The notes under the pieces are model-generated. The model saw only the letters and a program-made list of their open reading frames with translations, searched no databases and had not been told where the DNA came from. The position numbers and the translations under genes were made by a program. From contig NZ_PNFF01000004.1 of the NCBI RefSeq assembly GCF_028888695.1, forward strand, positions 1 to 64,000: DNA of 64,000 bases. The letters run 5' to 3'. The stretch is from Bacillus methanolicus. Its GTDB lineage: Bacteria > Bacillota > Bacilli > Bacillales > Cytobacillaceae. The stretch's first letter is position 1; the number at the start of each line of letters is the position of its first letter. This document shows, piece by piece, positions 1 to 9,184 of the stretch.

Positions 1-913
1 CCCAATGTACAAAGCTGGAACAATCAAAGCGTCCCCTTGCTATATCACTCTGATTTCGTCCTCCACCAAAAACATAGACAGAATTTCCGATCCATTTGTT
101 TCCTACATCAACAACTGCTATACCAGTATTAGCACTACTACCACCGCCGACTTTAATAGTGACATAGCCTTTCACGTACCGATCAGCAAAACCGAGAACT
201 TCTTCAACGTACCAATCCGCATGATTGTACGCGAAAACTGCATCTCTGAAACGTCCTTCAGCTGCGCCGTTTGCAGCAAGATAGTTTGCTGCAGAATGGA
301 TGGCATCTTCTATATCCCACGGATCAGCTTTTCCGTCACCATTTGCATCAACACCATAGCCGCCATACTTCGCAATAACAGCTGGATTCGTTTTTTGGGA
401 AGTAGGAATATTCCCTTTTCCTAATCCTCCACAGGAAGGATGTTTCCAACCAACCCATGTACAAGGCATGAACTGCAAATGACCTTCTGCACCAACCGGG
501 GAAATCATAGGGTTAATCGTAGAAAAACGTGTTTCTACCCGATGCTGCGCAGCAATAAGGTTCCACGGTACCCCATATTTTTGTTCAGCATCTTTATAGT
601 ACGGGATGAACTGCGCGGGTATTTCATTAGCTCCTATTTCCGATATTTCACCCCCCCAATAACCAATACTTTCAGGTTTCGATTCTTCTCCGCTGGATGC
701 GACAATTACTACTATGGCTACCGCAATTCCCATAAGTAGAATAAGAACGGCAATAGTCCCCAAGATGATGGGCCATCCTAATTTTATGGTTTTAGCTGTA
801 CCCGCTTTTTGAATAACCTTCTTACCAACCTGTTTCCCTGCTTGTTTCGCTGCACTTTTTAGCGCTGAGCTGCCTTCTGTTTCATAGCCGTTAGGATCAT
901 TAGTTTGGGACAT
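1..913 (-). CDS. Bifunctional peptidoglycan hydrolase of the conjugation system (CwlT/TcpG type), 3' end outside window
   Basis: Partial gene read on the minus strand from ATG at 913, running off the left edge. The N-terminus is basic, followed by one membrane segment (about residues 46-70, rich in I/L/V). A lysozyme/SLT-like domain follows, with a candidate catalytic Glu in HRVETRFS and the motif GAEGHLQFMP. At the edge an NlpC/P60 domain begins with FDCSSFVHW, whose Cys is the expected nucleophile. This muramidase plus endopeptidase layout is that of CwlT (ICEBs1) and Tn916 Orf14, which open the wall for the DNA channel. The ATG overlaps the stop of the upstream gene by 14 bases, so it is probably translationally coupled. 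Identification is firm; the exact C-terminus is unseen. Confidence 0.88.
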   Translation of the reverse strand, partial: MSQTNDPNGYETEGSSALKSAAKQAGKQVGKKVIQKAGTAKTIKLGWPIILGTIAVLILLMGIAVAIVVIVASSGEESKPESIGYWGGEISEIGANEIPAQFIPYYKDAEQKYGVPWNLIAAQHRVETRFSTINPMISPVGAEGHLQFMPCTWVGWKHPSCGGLGKGNIPTSQKTNPAVIAKYGGYGVDANGDGKADPWDIEDAIHSAANYLAANGAAEGRFRDAVFAYNHADWYVEEVLGFADRYVKGYVTIKVGGGSSANTGIAVVDVGNKWIGNSVYVFGGGRNQSDIARGRFDCSSFVHW

Positions 914-1538
914 TGACTCTCACATCCTCTACCTTCCATTCTCCATCGACTTCACGTAGCCCGACTAAATACCAATCTTCAGTTACTGACGTTTTGCCAT
1001 CAACAGACTTTGCTTTCCCTCTTACAATGACATTCCAGCGAACAACCATACTGCTTTTATTCACTACCGGAGTAACATCCGTTTCCTTTACGGTCAGATA
1101 AGACCGTTCAAGCACTTCGCGTCTGCCGTTTCGTTTCATCTTTTCATATAAAGCATCTGTCATATAGGGCTTCGCGTTTTCTAAATACTTCATTGGTTCA
1201 TCCGCGCTGTAAGTATGAAAAGCTTTTGCAAATTGAACAGCGATTTTTTTTGTAGCTTCAAGCTCTTCTTCTGAAAATTTTTCGGTTTGATCGTACTCAT
1301 TTGTTTGATCGTCACTTTCTTTCGATTCAGAATGTTTCGAATATAAAACCGATGATTCGACTTGTTCAATCGATTCAGCTGCATTTTTTGGATTTTGTTC
1401 TACAGCCTCGGCTTCTTCTTTATTCATGCTGCGGAATACAGCAGATACTGAAAAGCCAACAAATAGAAAAACAGCAAGAATAAAAAGAAAAAGCTTAATT
1501 CGATCGCTCTTACTGTTATGAAAATCCCATCCGAACAT
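900..1538 (-). CDS. Single-pass conjugation protein with a VirB8/NTF2-like outer domain
   Basis: 212 aa. One N-terminal membrane helix (about residues 17-34, KLFLFILAVFLFVGFSVSAV) is followed by an acidic Ser/Glu/Gln-rich linker to about residue 85. A C-terminal alpha/beta domain has the pattern of small NTF2/VirB8-like folds (RSYLTVKETDV, WNVIVRGKAK, WYLVGLREVDGEWKVEDV). It lies between the VirB6-like gene and the wall hydrolase, and overlaps the latter by 14 bases. I infer an accessory subunit of the translocation channel; no catalytic motif is visible. The fold assignment comes from topology and beta-strand pattern only. Confidence 0.65.
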   Translation of the reverse strand: MFGWDFHNSKSDRIKLFLFILAVFLFVGFSVSAVFRSMNKEEAEAVEQNPKNAAESIEQVESSVLYSKHSESKESDDQTNEYDQTEKFSEEELEATKKIAVQFAKAFHTYSADEPMKYLENAKPYMTDALYEKMKRNGRREVLERSYLTVKETDVTPVVNKSSMVVRWNVIVRGKAKSVDGKTSVTEDWYLVGLREVDGEWKVEDVRVNVPN

Positions 1539-1549
1539 GGACGATCCTC

Positions 1550-3778
1550 CTAACGCTCTGATCTATTCCCTCTCTCTCTATTTGTGGTGTTCACATTCTC
1601 ACGATTGATCGTTTCATTGACTTGCTCACGATTCACATTTTTGATAGTGCTCACATTTTCTCTGACGTTTTGCTCATTTCGTTTTATAACATCCTTAGAA
1701 ACACTTTCTCTTTCCGTCATGTTTTCCTGAACATGACGATTGGTTTCCGTTACGTTATTATTACGCTCTATCACATTGTTGACGGTACGCTCATTATTTT
1801 CATTAGTGATGACATGACGACTAACCGTATCATTGATATTTCTTTGCTGCTCATTGATTCGATCCTCATGACTGTGCTGATTCCGTAAATTAACATTACG
1901 CAGGCTCTGTGAACGATCAACAAGATCTACATCGCGCATTTCAGCTCGATCAACTGAAGTAGCTGCTTCACGTTGTGCATCCTGTATATTTGTTTGATCT
2001 GTTAAAGCTAATTCAGCAAGATTTCCTCGTTTACGACGGAAATCTTCGATATTCGTAACATTATCATTCTTAGAATCTACTGCTTTTTCACGCGCAACAT
2101 CCAAAATGTTTTGAGGTACGTTTAGTTTTGTTCCTATAGCAGCTTTATCTACATGACGATCCATTAGCTGTTCTCGGTCAGCTGTTGCTGCATTTTCTAT
2201 ACCTAAACGGTCTTGACCTTCATGAAATTCTTTATTTCTACGATCTACCAGCATGGTACCACTAACAGAACTTTTCAGACCGTCTTTCGTTGCCTTCAGC
2301 TGTTGTTGCCTTTCTGCCAACTGATCTTTATCAAGGCTCTGCCCTACCTGACGTTGTGCTAAAGGCTGATTGCGAATACGCCCTTTATCGCTAAATTGAT
2401 CCATTGCATTTCTAGCTTTACGGACCATATTTTTAGCCTCACGATATTTCTGCTTATAACCTTGCAGGGTTGCTCCTGTACTGCTTTGGACATTATTAAC
2501 TGCTGTGGATACCATGTTAAACAGTTCTTTTCGTTTTGCCCAAATACCTACAAAACAAATAATCTGAAGAAGCATCATACCTAGATAACCTAAATCACCA
2601 TTATCAGTTGCACGGTATAAGATTGCGGAGATACCGAACAAAATCGTTAGCAATAAAGCAATCGCAATTTTCATAAGCTGTGCATGTAATACCTTCATAG
2701 CCCAATCAAACGCGGTCTGTTGCCATCTTGGAACCAATGCTATGAGCAACGGAACCGGTGCGAATAGCACTAAAGCAAGGAAAATCATCTGATATAGAAT
2801 AATCGTTCCTGAAATGATTAAAAGGAAAACTCCGATAATGGTATTGGCTAAGAAAAGCAATGGAACAAAACCGGCGCGCTGAGAAATCCCATCAATAGAC
2901 ATCATTGAATTGTCTTTTTCTTCAACCTCTTTTTGAGCTTCTTCTTGTCTTTTTTCAGCATCTAATATGGGATCAACTGAAAGGATAGTATTAACACGTC
3001 CTTTATCAACTTCTGTCGTACCATATTGCATAAGCAGATAAGGCTTTTTCACCATCAAATCAAACATCTGATTACGGATTGTTGCAATCCCTTCTTCTTG
3101 CGTATAAGAAGCCCCCGGATTTACGATACTTGCGGAAACGGCTAACATATCGCTTTGAATGTCACTTGACCAATCGTTAATTCCTTTCAGAATGGTTGAA
3201 GCGTTGGAAAAGAAACCAAGTGCAAAAACAAAAATGATGATTGAAGAAAGTAAACCACTCCATGCACGGCTCGTTTCGCGTTTTACCATCCCAACATAAG
3301 TAGCCCATGCTCCTATGATTCCAATTACAAACGTTACAAGCAACGGCCATAATCCATTTGACATGAAGCCGCCTGGTCCGAAACCGGCAATATTCTGAAC
3401 CGCTTGACCGATTTGATCTACTACATCGGAAACAAAATCTAATTCAAACGCTTCTTGAACAATCTTCATCGTAAAATTCGCTAACAGAACATTGACATTC
3501 CAAACAGAATTGATAATCTCCATTAAGGCAATATAGATTTGTTTACCTGATCCGTCCGCCCAATTCCATGGCATCCAGTCACCCGATGTATCTACATAAG
3601 TATCAAGCTTGTAATGATGCTGCGGATATTCATTGTATTTCAGCTCAACCTCTCCGACTGATTTTTGATCACTATCTTGAGGCACTAAATTATCTTGAAT
3701 ACTTTCAGCTGAAGCTGATAGTTGAAAAACCAAAAGCAATGCGATTGACAACAAAAATAATCGCACTAGCTTTTTCAT
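1550..3778 (-). CDS. VirB6/TrbL-like polytopic conjugation channel protein (ConG/TcpH type)
   Basis: 742 aa. A cleavable-looking signal peptide (MKKLVRLFLLSIALLLVFQL, then SASAE) is followed by a periplasm-facing segment and several hydrophobic helices between about residues 120 and 430. After residue about 440 the protein becomes a long soluble tail. Its last 150 residues are a low-complexity N/R/E/V/T stretch (NVNREQVNETINRENVNTTN). This is the architecture of the VirB6-like subunit of Gram-positive conjugation systems. The start ATG overlaps the stop of the upstream lipoprotein gene in an AAATGA arrangement, indicating coupling. The charged repetitive tail is unusual and could be a cytoplasmic interaction platform. 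Confidence 0.75.
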   Translation of the reverse strand: MKKLVRLFLLSIALLLVFQLSASAESIQDNLVPQDSDQKSVGEVELKYNEYPQHHYKLDTYVDTSGDWMPWNWADGSGKQIYIALMEIINSVWNVNVLLANFTMKIVQEAFELDFVSDVVDQIGQAVQNIAGFGPGGFMSNGLWPLLVTFVIGIIGAWATYVGMVKRETSRAWSGLLSSIIIFVFALGFFSNASTILKGINDWSSDIQSDMLAVSASIVNPGASYTQEEGIATIRNQMFDLMVKKPYLLMQYGTTEVDKGRVNTILSVDPILDAEKRQEEAQKEVEEKDNSMMSIDGISQRAGFVPLLFLANTIIGVFLLIISGTIILYQMIFLALVLFAPVPLLIALVPRWQQTAFDWAMKVLHAQLMKIAIALLLTILFGISAILYRATDNGDLGYLGMMLLQIICFVGIWAKRKELFNMVSTAVNNVQSSTGATLQGYKQKYREAKNMVRKARNAMDQFSDKGRIRNQPLAQRQVGQSLDKDQLAERQQQLKATKDGLKSSVSGTMLVDRRNKEFHEGQDRLGIENAATADREQLMDRHVDKAAIGTKLNVPQNILDVAREKAVDSKNDNVTNIEDFRRKRGNLAELALTDQTNIQDAQREAATSVDRAEMRDVDLVDRSQSLRNVNLRNQHSHEDRINEQQRNINDTVSRHVITNENNERTVNNVIERNNNVTETNRHVQENMTERESVSKDVIKRNEQNVRENVSTIKNVNREQVNETINRENVNTTNRERGNRSER

Positions 3779-3848
3779 TTATCATGCAACTCCCTTAATA
3801 CCTTTGGTTCTAAATCCTCAACAAGCTTTTCGAAATTATATATGTCTC
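3775..3848 (-). pseudogene. 3' fragment of the lipoprotein gene split by the Tn3-family transposon
   Basis: Minus-strand reading gives DIYNFEKLVEDLEPKVLRELHDK and a stop overlapping the VirB6-like start. The bases GTCTC at 3844-3848 are the target duplication, repeated at 13393-13397. Removing the transposon and one GTCTC joins this frame to the 5' part at 13393-13758 as ...KRTEYGDIYNFEK..., an uninterrupted reading frame. The fragment is therefore the true C-terminus of that lipoprotein, not an independent gene. Confidence 0.85.
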
Positions 3849-3886
3849 GGGGTAGTACCAGCGAAGCTGTTACCATCCGCAATAAG
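3849..3886 (+). repeat. Left terminal inverted repeat of Tn3-family transposon A
   Basis: 38 bp, beginning GGGGTAGTACCAGCGAAGCT and ending CCGCAATAAG. It matches the right end (13355-13392, read on the minus strand) at all but a few internal positions (TTACCAT versus TCACTAC). Confidence 0.9.
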
Positions 3887-5113
3887 GAAATGTCAAGATT
3901 ACAAGGCCAAGAACCAGCAACTGAACGACTAAACTCAGTTTCAGTAAAAAATGACAAAAATAATATCGAGTTAATTTCATTGAAGTATTCGGAAACAGGA
4001 TTTTTCAATAAATTGGTATGTTTAATTTTAAGAGATATATATAATTGTCCCCTTCCTCATCCATTTGATGGAGACCCTTCAAGTCAAAATAATCTAAATC
4101 GCATATACATAAATCACTGTTTGTACCATTTGTAAGCAAGTGGAACCATAGGGTTTATCATTCTGTTTACATGGTCTTAAGTGAACGTGCAAGAATTGGC
4201 CACTAAGAAGGTCATATTTTAATTAAGTTTTCACACCAGCTTTATGACTACTGCGTTCAGACCCCTTAATAGGTTGAGGCAAACACATCTTGAAGTTTAA
4301 AAGTCATAGAATCCAAGATTCGTATACGCTGAAACAGAGAAGCGTAACGATGAGGAAGAACCTGAGAGGTATATTGCTTTTGAGAAAGCAAGGAAGTTAA
4401 TACATGTTGTAGGCCTGATGATAGCCAGATGATTAAATCGTTGGTTAAGCCCTACAGGACTTATCAATTTTATAGATTCTAGACTACTACATAACTGTGC
4501 AAGTAAGTGCTCGCTACTTTTGGGCTAAACACACGAACAACACTATTAAATCTTTAGCTTGGTACTACTCGTCCTTTGAACAAAACCTACCTTTTTTGGC
4601 TAGCTGTTGGAGAGCTTGTGGGACTAAGATTGTTGTAATCCTTGTGAAAAGAGGGTAAGTTTTGTCTGAAACCTCGCGACACATAAAAAAACACCATCCT
4701 TTCGATCACCTACAGAAAGAATAGCGTTTTTTTCGTTTTTGGGGTAATGATTTACCTTAGCTTGATGGGTATGTGAAGTCACACCACAAAGAGTAATCTC
4801 TGAAAGTCAAACGGTGCGTATTTGACAGGGGTTGTCGGGGTGAAGATAACTGGCATGTTCATCTCTCCTTTTTATGAAGTGTCTACATAGATTATCGGCT
4901 GCAGCCTTTCATTCTATTAATTTTTTAAGGCGCTTACTCATCTTCCTGGTATTATAGCAAGTCCGTCTCTACATATTAGAACGTTGCATTGAAAAATGAT
5001 CGATACTGTTAAAATCCAACTGGATTTTTTTAGAAATAAGACTATGAATCTACCAATTTTATAGTATATTAGGAATTGTAGGAACAATTAAAAAAACGAG
5101 GAGGAAAGCAAGT
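3887..5113. other. Passenger region of transposon A without a recognisable gene
   Basis: About 1.2 kb of AT-rich sequence. Short reading frames give fragments such as EEPERYIAFEKARKLIHVV (near 4350-4420) and a stretch near 4525-4660, broken by stops and not recognised. They may be remnants of decayed genes. A strong-looking ribosome site (AAAGGAGAGATGAAC) on the minus strand precedes a 25-codon frame at 4856-4779. Nothing else is supported. Confidence 0.4.
4779..4856 (-). CDS. Possible 25-aa peptide with a strong ribosome binding site
   Basis: Minus-strand ATG at 4856 follows AAAGGAGAG at good spacing. The frame reads MPVIFTPTTPVKYAPFDFQR then LLFVV and stops. I do not recognise it. It could be a leader peptide or the 5' remnant of a longer gene truncated by rearrangement. 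The only support is the ribosome site. Confidence 0.25.
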   Translation of the reverse strand: MPVIFTPTTPVKYAPFDFQRLLFVV

Positions 5114-6190
5114 ATGAAGAAAAAATTGATTTCAGCGTTGGTTTTTGCAGTAGCTCTAACAACCTTTGTCGCCTCGCCATTGGCCGCGGAAAAAGTGGAG
5201 TTTCAGGAAAATAAGGAGAATGTCTTTTCGGCAAAGGATATTGTGTTTTACAAAACCATCTCAGATGACCCAGTACAAGAAAGAAAAATGGCCACGGTCG
5301 AGCATAGAGAAGCCATTAAAATTGTCAAGGACTATATAAAAACAAATGAGCTTTCGATTGTTAGTGATCTAGATGATCCAACATATCAGCAATTTGTTTT
5401 GTCTTTGGGTGTGGCTTTTGACGAGTTTAGCGAAGAAGATATGAAAAAAATAATACCTTTCGTTCAGTTTATAGATTATTATGAAAATCATGCTCTGAAT
5501 AATAGGCTTAAACAATATAAGAATAAATTGACTAACAATACTTTATTATCTGAACAGGAGAATATGGAGTTAATCAGTTTATTGCCGGCTTCACCAAATG
5601 ATCCATCTACTGCAGAAAATGAGGAAGTTTCTGGAGATGTTATATCAATTGCTACTGTTTATTCAAATGGGTATGATAATATCAAGGCAAGGGATTATGC
5701 CTATAAATGGTGGGATGGAAGAAATCCCCTCTATGATTATTATGCCTATAAACAAGGTTGCAGTATTTATGATAAGAGTTGTTGGAGTAAGTGGAATGAT
5801 TGTGCAAACTTCGTTTCACAAGCCTTATATGCTGGTGGCATGAAAATGAGGTATGGGTCGTCTTACACTTCGTCAGCGTCTTGGAGTTATGGTGTTGTGC
5901 CATCATATACTTGGGGTGGCGCTCATAACTTCTATCTCCACTGGAAGGCACGAGCAGGCGTAGCGAGTTCGGTTTCAGCGTTGCAAACTGGTGATGCTGT
6001 AAATGCTGATTTCACAGGTGATGGCAGTATAGACCATACAGCCCTTATTACTAAGAATACTGGTTCATACAGTAGCAATAAATATTTAACGCAACATACA
6101 ACTGATAAAAAAGAGACAACAACTTTAGCAAATTGGTATAATAGTGGATATAAGGTATATGGTTATGAAATGGATAAAGCATCAAATTAA
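5114..6190 (+). CDS. Secreted protein with C-terminal putative amidase (Amidase_6, papain-like) domain
   Basis: 358 aa. Signal peptide MKKKLISALVFAVALTTFVA then SPLAAE; the preceding site GAGGAGGAAAGCAAGT is strong. Residues about 30-165 are a charged helical region. The C-terminal third matches the Amidase_6 pattern: DYAYKWWDGRNPLYDYY, the nucleophile motif WNDCANFVSQAL, and the His motif GSIDHTALI. Family members are thought to cleave amide bonds in cell-wall material, though activity is poorly characterised. A hairpin terminator and a small membrane-protein gene follow, which may be its partner. It is cargo of transposon A. Confidence 0.8.
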   Translation: MKKKLISALVFAVALTTFVASPLAAEKVEFQENKENVFSAKDIVFYKTISDDPVQERKMATVEHREAIKIVKDYIKTNELSIVSDLDDPTYQQFVLSLGVAFDEFSEEDMKKIIPFVQFIDYYENHALNNRLKQYKNKLTNNTLLSEQENMELISLLPASPNDPSTAENEEVSGDVISIATVYSNGYDNIKARDYAYKWWDGRNPLYDYYAYKQGCSIYDKSCWSKWNDCANFVSQALYAGGMKMRYGSSYTSSASWSYGVVPSYTWGGAHNFYLHWKARAGVASSVSALQTGDAVNADFTGDGSIDHTALITKNTGSYSSNKYLTQHTTDKKETTTLANWYNSGYKVYGYEMDKASN

Positions 6191-6209
6191 TCATTTAGAA
6201 GATTTAAAA

Positions 6210-6238
6210 GCGCAAACTGTAATTAGTTTGCGCCTTTG
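6210..6238 (+). terminator. Hairpin after the amidase-domain gene
   Basis: Perfect 9-bp stem GCGCAAACT/AGTTTGCGC (6210-6218, 6225-6233) with a 6-base loop and a short T tract. It is a weak-to-moderate intrinsic terminator, so readthrough into the next gene is possible. Confidence 0.6.
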
Positions 6239-6280
6239 GTTAAAATAGTAAAGAAGTTTATTGAGAAAGGGGGATATTAG

Positions 6281-6664
6281 GTGAAAAGAAAATGGGTTAT
6301 AATAAGCGTGGTTTTTATTAGCATTGCATCATTTGCAATTTTTATTTATTTTAATCAATTGCGTTACCCAACCCTTCCTGTAGGTGTAGGATCTACCACC
6401 CCGAAAGAAGTAGTGCAAAAATTGAATGAATCAAATCAAAAATTAGTAGAGATTTCAAAAGATAATGAGGCAACCTGGTACATCATTAAGAATACTGAGG
6501 ATGTTAATAAACACATTCAACATTTAATAAGCAGCAAAGGTTGGATGTTCAAAGAGATAGATGGTAATAGTCTATTTTTTGAAAAAGAAGATGATGTTTT
6601 AATTGTAAGCACAGAAATGTGGACCAAAAAATATCGCCTTGTTAAAGTCCCTGCTCATTTTTAG
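6281..6664 (+). CDS. Small membrane-anchored protein, unknown; possible partner of the amidase-domain protein
   Basis: 127 aa, GTG start with GAAAGGGGGATATTAG upstream. One N-terminal hydrophobic helix (about residues 5-24) anchors an extracellular domain of about 100 residues with no Cys and no recognised motif (KEVVQKLNESNQKLVEI, NKHIQHLISSKGWMFKEID). It lies 90 bases after the secreted amidase gene in the same orientation on transposon A. A role as immunity or inhibitor protein is a positional guess only. Confidence 0.6.
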   Translation: MKRKWVIISVVFISIASFAIFIYFNQLRYPTLPVGVGSTTPKEVVQKLNESNQKLVEISKDNEATWYIIKNTEDVNKHIQHLISSKGWMFKEIDGNSLFFEKEDDVLIVSTEMWTKKYRLVKVPAHF

Positions 6665-6695
6665 AAATGACTAAAAACATATTTGATGTGAACTA

Positions 6696-6746
6696 AAGAC
6701 GATAGCCGGAGATTTCCTTATCTTAGGAGACATCCGGCTTTTTTGT
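6696..6746 (+). terminator. Intrinsic terminator
   Basis: Stem AGCCGGA/TCCGGCT with an interior arm (GATTTCC...GGAGACA) followed by TTTTTTG. It closes the small membrane-protein transcript. Confidence 0.65.
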
Positions 6747-6804
6747 TGAACTTTTACCTAGCTTTTGTTTCAGAGTTTTTTTGGCAGTAGCCCTCTTTAT
6801 ACAC

Positions 6805-7268
6805 TCACTCATCTTCCAGGTACAGGTCATCGAGTTTCGCTCCGACTTCCTGTAGGTTCGGCGTGGTGTAGATCATCGTCGTTTTCGGATCATCGTGGCC
6901 AGCCAGCTGCGTGAGGGTGGTCAGCGGAACTCTCTTGGCCGTTTGATAGAGAAACGAATGGCGGAGGACGTGGGGGTGGACAGTTCCTTTCTTGAACCCG
7001 CAGCGATCATTCAGTCGGCTCAAGATGTCCTGGATGTTCCGGACGCTGATGCGCTGCCCCCCGGTTCGATACAAACAGGGCGGGGTTGCTGTCCGTCCGT
7101 TCGCTCAGGTATTCCATCAGTTTTCTTCTAAGTTCTTTCGGGGTCGGGACCGTTTGCTCTTTGTTTCCTTTTCCTCTGACATGGATTGATCCTGTCCGTT
7201 CCCTCACGTCCAGGTCGTCCCGATTGAGGTTCACAAGCTCCGAAACCCTCAGTCCGGTATAGATTTCC
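6805..7268 (-). pseudogene. C-terminal part of a tyrosine recombinase (XerD-like), frameshifted and truncated
   Basis: Two overlapping minus-strand frames together spell a recombinase C-terminus. The first reads YTGLRVSELVNLNRDDLDV...ALFVSNRG up to about 7070. The second reads from about there through HVLRHSFLYQTAKR, the box-II LAGHDDPKTTMIYTT (catalytic Tyr) and LYLEDE. A frameshift near 7065-7075 separates them. The 5' half is missing at about 7268, where a Tn3 transposase remnant in the opposite orientation begins. Base composition is clearly more GC-rich than neighbours, suggesting an origin in a higher-GC relative such as Geobacillus. Confidence 0.8.
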
Positions 7269-7459
7269 CCATTAGGATGGGAGCATATTAATTTTCTTGG
7301 GGAATACAAGTTTGATATGAATAAGGTAGCAAACTTAGATTCACTCCATCCACTTAATCAATAAAATTAAGCCGATAATTCCTTAGCGTAGGAAAAGACG
7401 GCTTTTCTGATGTCGAAAAATGCTTAGCATATGTTTTCTGCGTTTTGTTGGTGGTACCT
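7269..7459 (+). pseudogene. Remnant of another Tn3-family element: transposase 3' end plus terminal repeat
   Basis: The plus frame reads GWEHINFLGEYKFDMNKVAN and on to DSLHPLNQ-stop at about 7363. This is the C-terminus of a transposase very close to that of transposon B (which ends WEHINFLGEYTFDMRKIASL). A terminator-like hairpin (AAGCCG...CGGCTT) follows, then a 38-bp terminal repeat at 7422-7459 that matches the transposon B end at roughly 33 of 38 positions, although its outermost bases read GAGG (minus strand) instead of GGGG. It is a fossil end inside transposon A. Confidence 0.8.
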
Positions 7460-7948
7460 CTTCATCTGCATTTAATTCCCCTGCAAAATTATTGAATAAT
7501 TTATAAAACATTCAAGAAAATAAGAAAATTTCATTTCATAATTTTAATGCCTACAAAACAAGGGCTTAGACAAATAAAAAAGAGTACCTCCCTTTTTATA
7601 AACTTTATAGTGAATCAACATCTTGTTGTAACAAAAATGACCATTTCTGTTACATGGTGTGAAAAATAATAATTTATCTGCCAATAGGATAAGTAATGTA
7701 ACAAAAATATGTAACAAAATATTTTGTAACAATATTAATTATTTGATAGTTTTGGTACAATTATGCTGAAAGCCCAGTGGTAATATGTCAAGCACAAAAA
7801 AATGAGAAATTGGAAATTAATTTGAGATTAAATGGAAAAAACACAAAAAAAGGTATACCAAATAAACCTCGCACTATTCTCAATTTTTACCAATTGTTTT
7901 TTGTGCGAAGCTGGTGCTTGAAAGGGTGTGAAAATAATCGTTACTTGA
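7460..7948. other. Intergenic region with repeated TGTAACAAAA motifs
   Basis: No convincing gene. Between about 7625 and 7735 the motif TGTAACAAAA occurs several times (7627, 7696, 7709 and variants). One pair forms an inverted arrangement, TGTAACAAAAATG...ATTTCTGTTACA. From 7777 a plus frame can be read but has no family resemblance. It may be the 5' stub of a gene cut by the adjacent IS110-family element. Confidence 0.35.
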
Positions 7949-9184
7949 TTAATCTCTCCTTTCCGGTGGTGTGTACAATTGATTGGTGCTTAGTAGCGAA
8001 TACACCAACCGTACCAATTTTCTTACGGTTAAGACGAGAGCGCGTTTGTGCTTATGCTTAGGAACTTCTTGATATTTCTTTGTGTAATATGCTTTGTATT
8101 CCGAGTCGTGCAATCGAATCTTGTCAGCTGCTTGAATGAGATAATACCGTAAATATTTATTACCTGTTCTCATTCTCTCGGTTTCCTGTGATTCATATTC
8201 ACCAGATTGATGTTGATTCCAAACCAGGCCGGCATATTTCGCTAAAGCATGGTGATCCTTAAACCGTTTGATATCACCAATTTCAGCGATTAATCCTGCC
8301 GCAAAAACGTCCCCAATCCCTTTTACAGAAGTGAGGGTTTGCGGTATCCCTTTCATCAATTTGGCGATTTCTTTATCTAATCGTTTTACTTGAGATTCGA
8401 TGTGTTGAATCGTGCTTAGGGTAACAGATAAAGAGATATTCACTGGATCTTGCATCGCCTTGTTCAATCGAAAGGAAGAGCGAGCCAACTTTTGAAGATA
8501 CTTCGCAATTTCTTCGGGATCTTCATAACGGTTTTTTCCTTTTTCCTGAAGAAACTCGACGAGTTCTTCCATGCTCATTTCGGCGATTCTTTCCGGCTCT
8601 AATTCTTCAATCACGGCTAGGCTGGTTGCCCCGAAAGTATCGGAAAAAGGTTTATCCTGTCTGAGACCACTGAACTTTAAAAAGAGTTGATTTAGGAAAT
8701 ATGTTTTATTCCGAGCGATTTCTTTCATGAAATGAAATCTTGTGCGTGTTAAACGCTGGAAGGCTTCATATTGAATGGCCTCTTTCATTTCGTGTGGCAG
8801 CCGACCAAAACGCAAGTGGTTTGCGATGACCCAGGCATCGATTCGATCGTTCTTGGCAAGGGAATCATAGCCTTTCTTAAAACGAGCGACTCTTCTCGCA
8901 TTTAAGACGTAAATAGAAGCCTTAAATCGTGGTTCATAGCCCTTTAATTGATCTTGAAGATAATGGGCAATGTGCCAGCTATATTGATCAGTGGCTTCCA
9001 TTCCAATTTTGATATGTTCGACCTGATTTTTTTCCGCTGCCTCCAGTATTCGTTTGATCAGGGTATCGGCCCCGTATTGATCATTGGAAACAGAAAAATC
9101 AGCGATCGATGAACTGTCCTCTTTCATGAAATGGACATGATGGGACTTCAAGCTTACGTCTATACCAACAAGCATTTGTGACAT
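7949..9184 (-). CDS. IS110-family transposase (DEDD N-terminal, Tnp_20 C-terminal domain)
   Basis: 411 aa from ATG at 9184, chosen because GGAGGTGATTGGT lies just upstream. The N-terminal RuvC-like DEDD domain starts LVGIDVSLKSHHVHFM and includes GMEATDQYSWHIA and KNDRIDAWVIA. The C-terminal domain contains the helix-hairpin-helix-like LTSVKGIGDVFAAGLIAEIG and a conserved Ser region (YAGLVWNQHQSGEY). IS110 enzymes act as recombinases guided by a structured RNA made from the element's non-coding end. The element lies within transposon A between the Tn3 remnant and tnpR. Its exact ends could not be set. Confidence 0.9.
   Translation of the reverse strand: MSQMLVGIDVSLKSHHVHFMKEDSSSIADFSVSNDQYGADTLIKRILEAAEKNQVEHIKIGMEATDQYSWHIAHYLQDQLKGYEPRFKASIYVLNARRVARFKKGYDSLAKNDRIDAWVIANHLRFGRLPHEMKEAIQYEAFQRLTRTRFHFMKEIARNKTYFLNQLFLKFSGLRQDKPFSDTFGATSLAVIEELEPERIAEMSMEELVEFLQEKGKNRYEDPEEIAKYLQKLARSSFRLNKAMQDPVNISLSVTLSTIQHIESQVKRLDKEIAKLMKGIPQTLTSVKGIGDVFAAGLIAEIGDIKRFKDHHALAKYAGLVWNQHQSGEYESQETERMRTGNKYLRYYLIQAADKIRLHDSEYKAYYTKKYQEVPKHKHKRALVLTVRKLVRLVYSLLSTNQLYTPPERRD

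Noticed and set aside
1622-1888. Plus-strand frame opposite the VirB6-like tail
   Set aside because: Antisense of the low-complexity N/R/E/V repeats.
3842-4135. 97-aa plus-strand frame at the left end of transposon A
   Set aside because: Its first codons are the 38-bp terminal repeat and the rest shows no family resemblance or ribosome site.
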